This document shows positions 7,671-15,591 of a stretch of 29,017 nt of DNA, piece by piece. Under the pieces are notes generated by a model. That model worked only from the letters and a program-made list of their open reading frames with translations, was not told where the DNA came from and did not search any database. Both the position numbers and the translations under genes were made by a program. Each line of letters starts with the position of its first letter. Position 1 is the stretch's first letter. The stretch lies in NCBI GenBank assembly GCA_030744635.1, contig JASLQE010000387.1, positions 1-29,017 of the forward strand, given 5' to 3'. This stretch comes from Dehalococcoidia bacterium (GTDB taxonomy: Bacteria; Chloroflexota; Dehalococcoidia; JACVQG01; JAHKAY01).

Positions 7671-8891
7671 ATGCCGGGACCGCTATCGGGAATAAGGATT
7701 CTGGAATGGGCCATCTGGCATGCCGGGCCGGGGGCCAACTATATGCTGGGTGACCTGGGTGCGGATGTGATAAAGATTGAGCAGCCGGAGGTGGGCGACC
7801 CAGAGCGGGGCTACACCCGCCTGGAGGGTTCCCACATTATGGACCCAGACCGCCCCACCGGTATCCTTTTCCATATAACCAACCGTAACAAGAAGAGCGT
7901 CACTATTGACCTCACCAAGGAGGAGGGGCAGCAGATTCTCTACCGGCTGGTGGAGAAGTGCGATGTTTTTCTGCAGAACTTCCGGCCTGGGGTGGCCGCC
8001 CGGCTGGGTGTGGACTACGAGACCCTGAAGAAGTTCAATCCCAAGCTGATATATGTAAATGTCTCCGGCTACGGGCCGAAGGGCCCGGAGAGCGGCCTGC
8101 GGGGTCAGGACTACATAGGCCTGGCCCGCTCCGGCTTCCTCTCCGCAATGCACAGCGGGGATGATGAGCTACCCCATGTCACCGGTGCCATCGCTGACCA
8201 CATGACCTGCACTACAGCCGCCTACGGTATCCTGGCCGCCTTGGTGGCGCGGGAGCGGATGGGCGTCGGCCAGGAAATCCACACCTCCCTTTTCGGTAGT
8301 ATGCTGGGACTGCAGTCGGTGCGTATAGGCCAGACGCTGATGATGGGCCGCGAGCCGGCCCCCCGCCGCCGCCGTGAGATGCTAAACCCCATTTACAACC
8401 ACTACCGTTGCGCCGATGACAAGTGGTTAGCCCTGGCGGTGCTGGCGACGGAACGGGTATGGCCTGATGTGTGTAAGGCCCTGAGCATGGAGGAGCTGGA
8501 GAAAGACCCCCGGTTTGACAGCACGGAGCACCGGGCCGAGAACTGCCGGGAGCTTATAGACCTCCTGGACCACACCTTTGCCGGCAAGCCGCGGGATGAG
8601 TGGCTGAAGCTTCTACGCCAGCACCGGCGCATCATTTGCTCGCCCATACTTGACCCCATGGACCTCCTGGATGACCCCCAGACCATGGAAAACGACTACA
8701 TAGTAGAGGTGGAGGACCAGGAGCTGGGGCGTATCAAGCAGGTGGGATGCCCGGTGACCTTTACCGAGACCCCTGCCAAGGTGCAGGGACCGTCCCCGAT
8801 GTTCGGCCAGCACACCGAGGATGTGCTGTTGGAGGTCGGAGGCTATACCTGGGATGACATATCCCGCTTCCGGGAGGGCGGGGTTATCTAA
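7671..8891 (+). CDS. CaiB/BaiF family III CoA-transferase (copy 1)
   Basis: A 406-residue family III CoA-transferase. These enzymes move CoA between carboxylic acids through an aspartyl-CoA mixed anhydride. Typical elements are GIRILEWA and MLGDLGADVIKIEQPE near the N-terminus, VFLQNFRPGVAARLGVDY near 100, and the active-site stretch TGAIADHMTC in which Asp176 is the expected nucleophile. The C-terminal part has GCPVTFTETP and GQHTEDVLLE. The substrate is unknown. The ATG at 7671 follows a GGGGGG-type ribosome binding site, and the predicted promoter lies just upstream. It converges on the second CoA-transferase, whose stop lies 55 bp further on. The neighbouring SDR and crotonase suggest acyl-CoA catabolism. 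Confidence 0.9.
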   Translation: MPGPLSGIRILEWAIWHAGPGANYMLGDLGADVIKIEQPEVGDPERGYTRLEGSHIMDPDRPTGILFHITNRNKKSVTIDLTKEEGQQILYRLVEKCDVFLQNFRPGVAARLGVDYETLKKFNPKLIYVNVSGYGPKGPESGLRGQDYIGLARSGFLSAMHSGDDELPHVTGAIADHMTCTTAAYGILAALVARERMGVGQEIHTSLFGSMLGLQSVRIGQTLMMGREPAPRRRREMLNPIYNHYRCADDKWLALAVLATERVWPDVCKALSMEELEKDPRFDSTEHRAENCRELIDLLDHTFAGKPRDEWLKLLRQHRRIICSPILDPMDLLDDPQTMENDYIVEVEDQELGRIKQVGCPVTFTETPAKVQGPSPMFGQHTEDVLLEVGGYTWDDISRFREGGVI

Positions 8892-8904
8892 AAGGCCACA
8901 GGGC

Positions 8905-8930
8905 AGGCGGGTATAGCAAACAGCCCGTCT
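8905..8930. terminator. Possible bidirectional terminator hairpin
   Basis: AGGCGGG (8905-8911) pairs with CCCGTCT (8924-8930), including one G-T pair, with a 12-nt loop. It lies between two convergent CoA-transferase genes. There is no clear U-tract. Confidence 0.3.
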
Positions 8931-8945
8931 CCGGCGGGAGCGGAG

Positions 8946-10154
8946 TTACTCTATAACCCTCTCCAGCACCAGGTTCACATACTCCTCCTCGGAGAGGCCC
9001 AGGAGGTCCCGGAGCACCTCCTCGTTGTGCTCCCCCACCAGGGGTGCCCGTGTGATTTCGGAGGGGGTCTCCGAGAAGCGCACCCCATGGGCCTGGGGGC
9101 GGTGGGGGCCTATCTCCGGGTGGTCCAGGAGAGGGAAGTGTTGCCGGTGCTCTAACTGGGGATCCTCGTAGATTTCGGCCATGTCCTCCACCACGCCGGC
9201 GGGGACACCCGCTTTCTGAAGCAGGTGCATGGTATCGTGAGCGGGATGCTCCCGTGTCCAGGTGGATATTGTCCTTTCCAGTTCGTCCTCGTTGTCCTGA
9301 CGGGACTTGAGGGTGGCGAAGTTGGGGTCCGAGGCCAGCTCCGGTCGCTCCATAACCTGGCAGAGGGCCTGCCACTCCGCATCGCTGGTACAGGCGATGG
9401 TCAGCCAGCGGTCCTCCCCCTGGCAGGGGAAAGCCCCGTGGGGGGCAAAATGTGGGTCACGGTTGCCCATACGCACCGCCTCCCGGTTGTTGGCGATACG
9501 GTCCAAGATGATAGGAGCGATGAGCCAGGAGGAGATTTCAAACTGGGAAAGGTCTATATACTGGCCCTTACCGGTGCGGCGGCGGTGGTCCAGGGCAGCG
9601 CTTACGGCCAGTGCACCGAAGTAGGGGGCCACGAAGTCGGGGATGGCACCAAAGGGGGTAACCGGGCCCCTGTCGGGCCAGCCCATTACATGAACCAGCC
9701 CGGCAACCGCCTGAGCCACCGTGCCAGTGCCGGGGTGTCCGGCGTAAGGGCCGGTCTGGCCCAGGTTGGTCAAGCTTATCATCACCAGGTCCGGGTTGAC
9801 CTCCGTGAGGTCATCGTAACCCAGTCCCATGCGCACCATTACCCCGGGGGCGAAGTTCTCCACCACCACATCCGCCCAGGCGGCCAGCTTCCTGCCAAGG
9901 TCTACACCCCGCTCCGTCTTAAGGTTTATGGAGAGGCCCATCTTACTGGTGTTAAGACTGGCAAAGAAACCGCCGCGGTTGAGACCCACCGCGCCATCCC
10001 TAAAGGGTGGCGAGGTGCGCACCGAGTCAGGCCGGGTAGCTGACTCGACATGCACCACGGTGGCCCCGTGGTCCGCCAAGTAGCGGCCGGTCATGGGGCC
10101 TATGCCGAAGTGGGTGAAATCCGCCACTTTAATGCCGTCAAAGATACCTGACAT
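8946..10154 (-). CDS. CaiB/BaiF family III CoA-transferase (copy 2), second gene of a pair
   Basis: A 402-residue family III CoA-transferase. It starts GIKVADFTHFGIGPMTGRYLADHG, has VVVENFAPGVMVRMGLGYDD near 100, and carries the expected catalytic Asp173 in PFGAIPDFVAPY. A GKGQYIDLS turn and a C-terminal VGEHNEEVLRDLLG follow. Its ATG lies one base after the stop of the upstream CoA-transferase (10156-11391), so the two are surely cotranscribed and probably translationally coupled. Family III members are known to work as heteromers of two different subunits, for example the BbsEF type in anaerobic aromatic degradation, and this pair could do the same. This copy keeps the catalytic Asp whereas its partner does not. 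The substrate is unknown. Confidence 0.9.
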   Translation of the reverse strand: MSGIFDGIKVADFTHFGIGPMTGRYLADHGATVVHVESATRPDSVRTSPPFRDGAVGLNRGGFFASLNTSKMGLSINLKTERGVDLGRKLAAWADVVVENFAPGVMVRMGLGYDDLTEVNPDLVMISLTNLGQTGPYAGHPGTGTVAQAVAGLVHVMGWPDRGPVTPFGAIPDFVAPYFGALAVSAALDHRRRTGKGQYIDLSQFEISSWLIAPIILDRIANNREAVRMGNRDPHFAPHGAFPCQGEDRWLTIACTSDAEWQALCQVMERPELASDPNFATLKSRQDNEDELERTISTWTREHPAHDTMHLLQKAGVPAGVVEDMAEIYEDPQLEHRQHFPLLDHPEIGPHRPQAHGVRFSETPSEITRAPLVGEHNEEVLRDLLGLSEEEYVNLVLERVIE

Positions 10155-10155
10155 G

Positions 10156-11391
10156 CTAAATCACCCCCTGCTGCTTTAGCGCATCTATCTCATCCACAGG
10201 AAGCCCCAACCACCCCCCGTAGACTTCCCGGTTATGCTCACCCACCATGGGCGCTCGTTTTCCGGGCTGCACCGGAGTCGGTCTGGACTGGATAAACGCT
10301 CCAGGATAGGTGATGGAACGACCCAGTTCAGGGTGCTTCACATCCATCCAGTAGCCGCGTGACTGTAGCTGCGGATCATTGATGATATCCGTCATGTCAT
10401 ACACCGGAAGGAGAATAAGACGGCGCTCCAGCGCACCCTGTAGCATCTCATTCTTGGTATGGGTTAGGAAAAAGGCCCCCAGCCTATCCTCCACGGGCTC
10501 CATCCATTCGCGGGTCACTGTGGACATATCCAGGGCTTTCCAGTCTATCCCGCGCAGAAATTCATCGGCCATGCCCTCGCTATCCATCCAGTCCACCAAA
10601 GCTTGGTTCACACGGGCGCCAGTAGCGCCGCCGTATATGGCGAAGCAGATAAAACCGTCCTTACACGGCCATACCTGCCGTTCTGGGATGGCGGCCAGAA
10701 GCTCTCCCCGGAACTGGCCCGAACGTCTGAGTCGGCGCTGATTAATGTCTTGAAAGGCGGGGGCATTAGCACTCAAGCTCACCGAGGACTGCTGGGCTGA
10801 GGCATCCACCCGCTGACCCTTACCGGTGCGTCCTCTGTGGAACAGAGCCATGACCGTGCCAGCAGCTGCCTCGGTGCCAGCGATCGGGTAGGCTATAGGA
10901 AAGCTATCCCGCACTGGGGCTCTATCTGTATCTCCGCATAGGGACATGTAGCCGCTCATGGCCATGGTTACGATATCCGGCCCCTTGTAGTCCTTGTAGG
11001 GGCCTGTAGTACCGAACGGGGTGACGGTAGTGTACACCAGGGTGGGATTGACCTCCGTGAGGGCATCATAGCCCACCCCAATTGAGTCAAGGTATCCGAT
11101 GGGTAAAGACTCAATAACAGCATCGGCCTTTGCTGCCAAGTTCTTTAACAGGTCCCGACCACGCTGGTCCTCCAAATTCAGAGTAACGCCCTGTTTGCCC
11201 TGGCAGAAGGCAAACCAGAATAGGCTTTTATCTGGATGAGGGTCGTCCTGGTAGAAGGGGCCAATCATGCGGGCGGGGTCTCCCCCAGGTCTCTCCACCT
11301 TCACCACCTCAGCGCCCATATCAGCCAGCAGTTTACCGCAGAACAGGCCCTTATCATCGCTGAGGTCTAATATGCGGTATCCGTTGAGCAA
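10156..11391 (-). CDS. CaiB/BaiF family III CoA-transferase-like protein lacking the catalytic Asp (copy 3)
   Basis: A 411-residue member of the CoA-transferase III family, first gene of the two-gene operon. The fold signatures are present: YRILDLSDDKG, LLADMGAEVVKVERPGGDP, AVIESLPIGYLDSIGVGY, GKGQRVDASAQQ and the C-terminal MVGEHNREVYGGWLGL. At the position of the catalytic aspartate the sequence is FPIAYPIAGTEAAAG, with Tyr168 replacing Asp. It is therefore probably not an independent CoA-transferase of the usual mechanism. It could be a structural or regulatory subunit with its downstream partner, or a lyase/racemase-like relative. The start is TTG 11391, supported by AAGGA 7 bp upstream and a strong promoter; the frame MLNGYRILDL matches the family N-terminus. 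Confidence 0.88.
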   Translation of the reverse strand: MLNGYRILDLSDDKGLFCGKLLADMGAEVVKVERPGGDPARMIGPFYQDDPHPDKSLFWFAFCQGKQGVTLNLEDQRGRDLLKNLAAKADAVIESLPIGYLDSIGVGYDALTEVNPTLVYTTVTPFGTTGPYKDYKGPDIVTMAMSGYMSLCGDTDRAPVRDSFPIAYPIAGTEAAAGTVMALFHRGRTGKGQRVDASAQQSSVSLSANAPAFQDINQRRLRRSGQFRGELLAAIPERQVWPCKDGFICFAIYGGATGARVNQALVDWMDSEGMADEFLRGIDWKALDMSTVTREWMEPVEDRLGAFFLTHTKNEMLQGALERRLILLPVYDMTDIINDPQLQSRGYWMDVKHPELGRSITYPGAFIQSRPTPVQPGKRAPMVGEHNREVYGGWLGLPVDEIDALKQQGVI

Positions 11392-11420
11392 TACACAATC
11401 CTTCAGTAATATTTTGTCAT

Positions 11421-11450
11421 ATGATAAGAGTCATACAAGTAGCTTGTCAA
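11421..11450 (-). promoter_or_regulatory. Promoter of the paired CoA-transferase operon
   Basis: On the minus strand a perfect TTGACA (11450-11445) and TATCAT (11426-11421) are separated by 18 bp. The predicted start is near 11413, giving a leader of about 20 nt with AAGGA at 11403-11399 before the TTG start codon at 11391. Confidence 0.7.
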
Positions 11451-11606
11451 ATTAATACCCTCTACAGGGTAAGGGAGGCCCTGTTAGTCCCACACGCCCT
11501 CCCGGTTAGATGGGTCCTGGGGGGTTTTACCTCCCAAAGACAGTCTATCTGGACGGGTAGGTGGGAGTGAGGGGATCCCGCTTTTGGTTCACGGGCTTGG
11601 AATGGG

Positions 11607-13244
11607 CTACATGGGGCAGGTGAGGTGGCCCAGACGCTCGGTTAGGCGCAGGTTCTCCGAGTAGTCCACGGGCACTTCTATCACCACCGGCTGGCCCATT
11701 CCCATGGCCTGCTGCAGTGCGGGCAGGAGCTGGGAGGCGGCCTCTATACGGAAACCGGGCAGTCCCATGGAGCGGGCCAGCAGGGCGAAGTCCGGGTTGG
11801 TGAAGGAGGTGCCGAAGTCATGCTCATAGCGTTTCATCTCCTTCCAGGAGATGAGGCCGTAGCCGGAGTCCACCCATACCAGAACCACGAAGCCAAGCCC
11901 CAGGCGGCGGGCGGTCTCTAGCTCGGCGGCCGTCATCATAAAGCCCCCGTCACCTACCACGGCCACCACCTGGCGGTGGGGAAAGGCCAGCTTGGCGGCT
12001 ATGGCCCCCGGTAAAGCCACCCCCATGGAGGCCAGACCGTTGGAGATAACCACGGTGTTGGTCTTGGCGGCGGGGAACAGGCGGGCCAGCCATACCTTGT
12101 GGGCACCCACATCGGAGAGCAGAATGTCCTCGTATCCCATGCCGCGGCGGAGGTCGGAGATAATCCGCTGTGGCTTGAGGGGGAAGGAGTCATCGCTGCT
12201 GAAGTCCTCCAACTCCTGGAGGACGAACTCCCTGAGCAGCGCTGGTCCAGAGGGCATCCCCTGGCGCAGGGGACAGGCCGCTGATAGGGCGGAGAGGGAA
12301 TCCCCGATTTCGGCCACAATCTCCACCGCCGGCTGATAGGACTCGTCCACCTCGGCGGGGGTGGTGTCAATATGGATAATCTTCTTATCGCCGCTGCCGT
12401 TCCAGAGGCCGGGCCCGTACTCCACCTGGTCATAGCCCACGGCTATAACCACATCCGCCTTTTCCAGGCCGCACATAACCCAGTCCCTATCGTGCAGGCC
12501 CACGGCGAGCAGGGATAGATAGTCCCGGTAGTCCATAGCGCCCATGCCCATGAAGGTGTTGGCCACGGGCACCCCCAGGTGGTGAGCGAACTCGCTCAGC
12601 CGCCTCCCTGCCCCACGCCGTATGACACCGTTCCCGGCCAGTGCTACGGGATAGCTGGCTTCTTGAATGAGGCGGGCCGCCTGGGCGATTGCGGTTTCGG
12701 CGGGTATGGGGTATACCACCGGGGGGTGCTGCAACGGCTCGCCGTCTGCCCCTTCGTCGGCCACATCCTCGGGCAGCTCTAGGTGCGTGGCCCCGGGCTT
12801 TTCCATGACTGCTTCCTTGAAGGCCTTGCGCACCATCTCCGGAATGGCTTCTCCCCGCTCTATACGGGCGTTCCACTTGGTCACCGGTCGGAATATCTCC
12901 ACCACATCTATGTACTGGTGGGCCTCCTTGTGGGCCTTGCCCAGGGATGCCTGTCCGGTGATGGCCACCAGCGGGGAGCGGTCCAGGTGGGCATTGGCCA
13001 CCCCGGTGAGCAGGTTGGTGGCCCCGGGACCAAGGGTGGAGAAACACACCCCAGGCTTGCCAGTGAGCCGGCCAGTGACGCCGGCCATGAAGGCGGCCCC
13101 GGCCTCGTGGCGGGTGAGAACGAACTTGATGGGGCTGCGGGACAGGGCATCCAGCAGCCCCAGGGTCTCCTCACCCGGGAGGCCGAACAGGTACTTTACC
13201 CCCTCAGCCTCCAGGCACTTTAGCAGCAGCTCAGCGGCTTTCAA
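11607..13244 (-). CDS. Acetolactate synthase-like ThDP-dependent enzyme
   Basis: A 545-residue thiamine-diphosphate enzyme of the acetolactate synthase / acetohydroxyacid synthase large-subunit type. The N-terminal PYR domain has FGLPGEE and the catalytic Glu47 in RHEAGAAFMAG. The central domain includes VALAGNGVIRRGAG and IIHIDTTPAEVD. The C-terminal PP domain has the ThDP/Mg motif VGDGGFMMTAAELETA, ending in WVDSGYGLISW. The last segment resembles catabolic AlsS (NDS-type) more than biosynthetic IlvB (NDN/NNN), but the donor/acceptor pair cannot be fixed. No small regulatory subunit lies beside it. The reading frame extends to 13370, but a promoter at 13265-13293 and GGTGAG in front of the TTG at 13244 make 13244 the best start. 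The gene is divergent from the GalT-like gene. Confidence 0.85.
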   Translation of the reverse strand: MKAAELLLKCLEAEGVKYLFGLPGEETLGLLDALSRSPIKFVLTRHEAGAAFMAGVTGRLTGKPGVCFSTLGPGATNLLTGVANAHLDRSPLVAITGQASLGKAHKEAHQYIDVVEIFRPVTKWNARIERGEAIPEMVRKAFKEAVMEKPGATHLELPEDVADEGADGEPLQHPPVVYPIPAETAIAQAARLIQEASYPVALAGNGVIRRGAGRRLSEFAHHLGVPVANTFMGMGAMDYRDYLSLLAVGLHDRDWVMCGLEKADVVIAVGYDQVEYGPGLWNGSGDKKIIHIDTTPAEVDESYQPAVEIVAEIGDSLSALSAACPLRQGMPSGPALLREFVLQELEDFSSDDSFPLKPQRIISDLRRGMGYEDILLSDVGAHKVWLARLFPAAKTNTVVISNGLASMGVALPGAIAAKLAFPHRQVVAVVGDGGFMMTAAELETARRLGLGFVVLVWVDSGYGLISWKEMKRYEHDFGTSFTNPDFALLARSMGLPGFRIEAASQLLPALQQAMGMGQPVVIEVPVDYSENLRLTERLGHLTCPM

Positions 13245-13264
13245 AAAGATCTCACCCTGACTGA

Positions 13265-13293
13265 ATTGTAAGGTGGCCGGCACCGTATGGCAA
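13265..13293 (-). promoter_or_regulatory. Promoter of the acetolactate synthase-like gene
   Basis: On the minus strand TTGCCA (13293-13288) and TACAAT (13270-13265) are separated by 17 bp. Transcription would start near 13258, leaving a leader of about 14 nt with GGTGAG before the TTG at 13244. This excludes starts further upstream. Confidence 0.6.
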
Positions 13294-13376
13294 GTAAGAG
13301 GGAATACCGTCAGGCCTAGTGGCCGTGTATTATGGAGCCCTTCCCGTTCGGGTGCCAGATTCCTCCCCAAAAGCTA

Positions 13377-13404
13377 TTGACTTTCTAAGGATATTTGTTA
13401 TAAT
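13377..13404 (+). promoter_or_regulatory. Promoter of the GalT-like gene
   Basis: TTGACT (13377-13382) and a perfect TATAAT (13399-13404) are separated by 16 bp. The predicted start is near 13411, with the ribosome binding site AAAGGAG at 13434-13440. This promoter is back to back with that of the ThDP enzyme, about 85 bp apart. Confidence 0.7.
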
Positions 13405-13444
13405 TTGTCAAAACTGGCTTTAAATAATTACCGAAAGGAGTGCG

Positions 13445-14545
13445 CTGGCTGGTTTTCTCAGGGAGTTTCAGGGGCTGACAGCCAGCTTCTCAGTTGACGG
13501 AACCTCCCAGGGCCACCCTTTCCTTACCCGGGTTGACCCCCTTTCCGGCAATGTGGCCAAAATCTCACCGGAGCGTGCCCGCCGCACCATCGGCATATCG
13601 GTAGAGATGGACATGCGGCCAGCAACCCACTGCAGCTTTTGCGATTACGCCACCGCCACCCCCGAGCCTCGGATTCAGCATGCCGGTGGCGCGGTATCCG
13701 TGCCCAATCTGTACCCCTGGGAGAAGTACGACTGGATTACCATTTACCCGCCCTTTTCCCAGCACAAGGTGCTGCTCTCTGACCTCTACTTCGAGGACAT
13801 GGAGATGATGATGGAGTCCTCATACGACCTGGCCGAGCGATGCGCATATGAAGAGGATGTAATCGCTTTCATGGACTTCACCAACTGGGGTGCCTTCGCC
13901 GGAGCCTCTCAGCAGCACCCCCACTCCCAGCGCAAGAGCATCACCTTTATGCCGGATCCGGTTCAAGAGCGGGAGTGGCAGCGGTGTCTGGAAATTGTGG
14001 AGACGCTGGGGCGACATCCCTTTGACATCCTACTGCAGGAGGAGCGGGAGGACGGCCGTCGCCTTATCTTTGACAACGATGTGGTGGTGCTGGCCGCCTT
14101 TGCGCCCACCTGTTCGGACGAGCTGTTGGTCTTTCCCCGTGAGGACCTCTCCCATATTCTGCAGAGCACCCCCGCCCAGCGTAACCATCTTATGCGCCAA
14201 GTGCTGGGTATATTCCCCGCCCTGTTTCTATACCGGGGAATCACCGACCTCAATATCGCCATGCACATGGCCCCCTTCGCCTCTATGGAACCGGCCCGCA
14301 AGTACTTCAGGTGGCATATGCATGTCTACCCCCGCCGCTCCCGCCTGCCCGCCGATAGGGCCGGAGCCGAAATCGGTTTCCAGACCAGCGTGATTGATAC
14401 GCTTCCGGAGACTACCGCCGAGGCCCTGCGCCACTGGTACGAGGCCGGTCCCCGTGAGGAGATGGTGGCCCGGTGCGACGATGGCACCCCCAGCCCGCTG
14501 CTGGTGCGGGAGCTGCGCCGTATCTCCAACGGCAACGGCCACTAA
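13445..14545 (+). CDS. Galactose-1-phosphate uridylyltransferase family (GalT/HIT superfamily)
   Basis: A 366-residue GalT-like nucleotidyltransferase, cytosolic, which transfers a nucleoside monophosphate between a nucleotide sugar and a sugar phosphate through a uridylyl- or adenylyl-histidine intermediate. The active-site triad HPHSQ lies at His158-Pro-His160-Ser-Gln162. A zinc-type CSFC pair lies at Cys63 and Cys66, and WHMHVYPR near the C-terminus matches the family. The clearest ATG-like start, GTG 13553, would cut off VDPLSGNVAKI, which matches the conserved RVDPLTGR segment of GalT. I therefore extend the gene upstream to the CTG at 13445, 4 bp after the ribosome binding site AAAGGAG; an in-frame TAA lies just before. 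The exact sugar specificity (Gal-1-P, or ADP-sugar phosphorylase as in some relatives) is open. Confidence 0.8.
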   Translation: MAGFLREFQGLTASFSVDGTSQGHPFLTRVDPLSGNVAKISPERARRTIGISVEMDMRPATHCSFCDYATATPEPRIQHAGGAVSVPNLYPWEKYDWITIYPPFSQHKVLLSDLYFEDMEMMMESSYDLAERCAYEEDVIAFMDFTNWGAFAGASQQHPHSQRKSITFMPDPVQEREWQRCLEIVETLGRHPFDILLQEEREDGRRLIFDNDVVVLAAFAPTCSDELLVFPREDLSHILQSTPAQRNHLMRQVLGIFPALFLYRGITDLNIAMHMAPFASMEPARKYFRWHMHVYPRRSRLPADRAGAEIGFQTSVIDTLPETTAEALRHWYEAGPREEMVARCDDGTPSPLLVRELRRISNGNGH

Positions 14546-14565
14546 GCCTTCAGCCACACCCGGTT

Positions 14566-14595
14566 TTGACGCTCCTCTGACTCCTGTGCCAGAAT
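14566..14595 (+). promoter_or_regulatory. Probable promoter of the 216-residue protein gene
   Basis: TTGACG (14566-14571) and CAGAAT (14590-14595) are 18 bp apart. The ribosome binding site AGGAGG lies at 14627-14632, 6 bp before the ATG at 14639. Confidence 0.5.
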
Positions 14596-14638
14596 AGCAT
14601 TAGCCAGCAACCAGATTTCAGCCGACAGGAGGAGCGCT

Positions 14639-15289
14639 ATGCCCAGACAGCTAAGCCAGGAAGAGCGCCGCAAGGTAGGGTTCAATATGCCGTTTGCCAA
14701 AGCGGTGGAGTGCTTCCGCCGGGACGCCCTATCCAGGAAGGACTATGACCCGGCCACCATGGCTGTCTTCGGGTCAATCATGTCCCGGGCGCTCCTGGAG
14801 ATGCTCCAAGCGGTGGAGCGTGAGTTTGGAGAGAGGGGACAGGAGGTGGCCACCGGTGCCCTGGTGGGGGTGGGCCGCAGGGTGGCCGAGGAGATGCTAC
14901 AGGGGGTGGAGTTCCCCGCCGGCATGACGCCGGTGGAGAGGGCCTCCGCCTTCATCACTTGGCTCAACGAGGTGGTATATGCCTCCGTGGAGGAGCCGGT
15001 AATAGACAGTGAGGACTCCTTCTCTTTTCACATCCGGTGGTGCCCCCTACAGGACATCTACTCCCCGATAGACTGCCGTATACAGCGTTACCTGGTGGAG
15101 GGGGAGCTACAGGCGGCTGCGGAGATTATGGGGGACTTCCAGATAGCCTTTGACTTCGGGATACCCTCGGGGCACCCCACCTGTCACTTCAGCATCCGGC
15201 GGCGTAAGCCCGGCGAGGAGAGCGCGTGGGACCAGTACACCCGCTCCATCAACCGCAAGGGGCTGGAGAAGTCCCGCCAGGGGAAATAG
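14639..15289 (+). CDS. Unassigned protein, possibly L-2-amino-thiazoline-4-carboxylate hydrolase-like
   Basis: A 216-residue soluble protein with a strong ribosome binding site (AGGAGG) and its own promoter. I do not recognise it with certainty. It is largely helical in the first 110 residues (RALLEMLQAVEREFGERGQE) and more mixed after that. Cys and His residues cluster late: HIRWCPLQDIYSP, then DCRIQRYL, and GHPTCHFSIRR near the C-terminus. This layout, with a C-terminal segment ending in a Cys-x-Phe strand, resembles the ATC hydrolase family (PF14196) or V4R-like ligand-binding proteins. The resemblance is a visual impression only. There is no signal peptide or membrane segment. The C-terminus is basic (RRRKPG, NRKGLEKSRQGK). 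Confidence 0.55.
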   Translation: MPRQLSQEERRKVGFNMPFAKAVECFRRDALSRKDYDPATMAVFGSIMSRALLEMLQAVEREFGERGQEVATGALVGVGRRVAEEMLQGVEFPAGMTPVERASAFITWLNEVVYASVEEPVIDSEDSFSFHIRWCPLQDIYSPIDCRIQRYLVEGELQAAAEIMGDFQIAFDFGIPSGHPTCHFSIRRRKPGEESAWDQYTRSINRKGLEKSRQGK

Positions 15290-15393
15290 CGCCTTATTGT
15301 GGGCACGATTGCCCTCCACAGGCTTCCCCAAGGAGTCCACAGGGCGGACAGTACGGCGGCCCAGAGGGTGTCTTGCCTGAAGGGGAGGCCTGT

Positions 15394-15575
15394 CCGATGA
15401 TGCTTTGCTCATCGGACTCCGATAGGCGAAGCACTATCGGAGGGGGGCTTGTCCCCCCCAGAAAACAAAACTGGGCGGGTCTGCCCTGCGGACTCTCCTA
15501 AGGAATCCGGTCGGAACGGAGTATCGGTCCGAAGGACTCTCCGCCTTGCGGAGTCCGATACTCCGTTCCGACCGG
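15394..15575. repeat. Dispersed palindromic repeat, copy 2: four consecutive hairpins
   Basis: This 302-bp gap between convergent genes holds four hairpins in a row. They are CCGATGA/TCATCGG at 15394-15415, CTCCGATAG/CTATCGGAG at 15417-15442, GGGGG/CCCCC at about 15443-15458, and a perfect 21-bp inverted repeat with arms 15507-15527 and 15555-15575. The last encloses a smaller TCCGC-CTT-GCGGA hairpin. It shares modules with the copies at 6.6, 25.3 and 26.2 kb. Because the flanking genes converge, it may also end transcription from both sides. The stretch 15290-15393 shows nothing else. Confidence 0.75.
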
Positions 15576-15591
15576 GTGGGCTAAAGCAGAG

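Noticed and set aside
9225..10043. 272-codon open frame antisense to the second CoA-transferase
   Set aside because: It is a shadow of the CoA-transferase codons, with no motifs of its own.
13245..13370. N-terminal extension of the acetolactate synthase-like gene
   Set aside because: It runs through the gene's own promoter and has no resemblance to ThDP enzymes.
15394..15575. CRISPR array
   Set aside because: The hairpins differ from one another and are not evenly spaced direct repeats; no cas genes are present.
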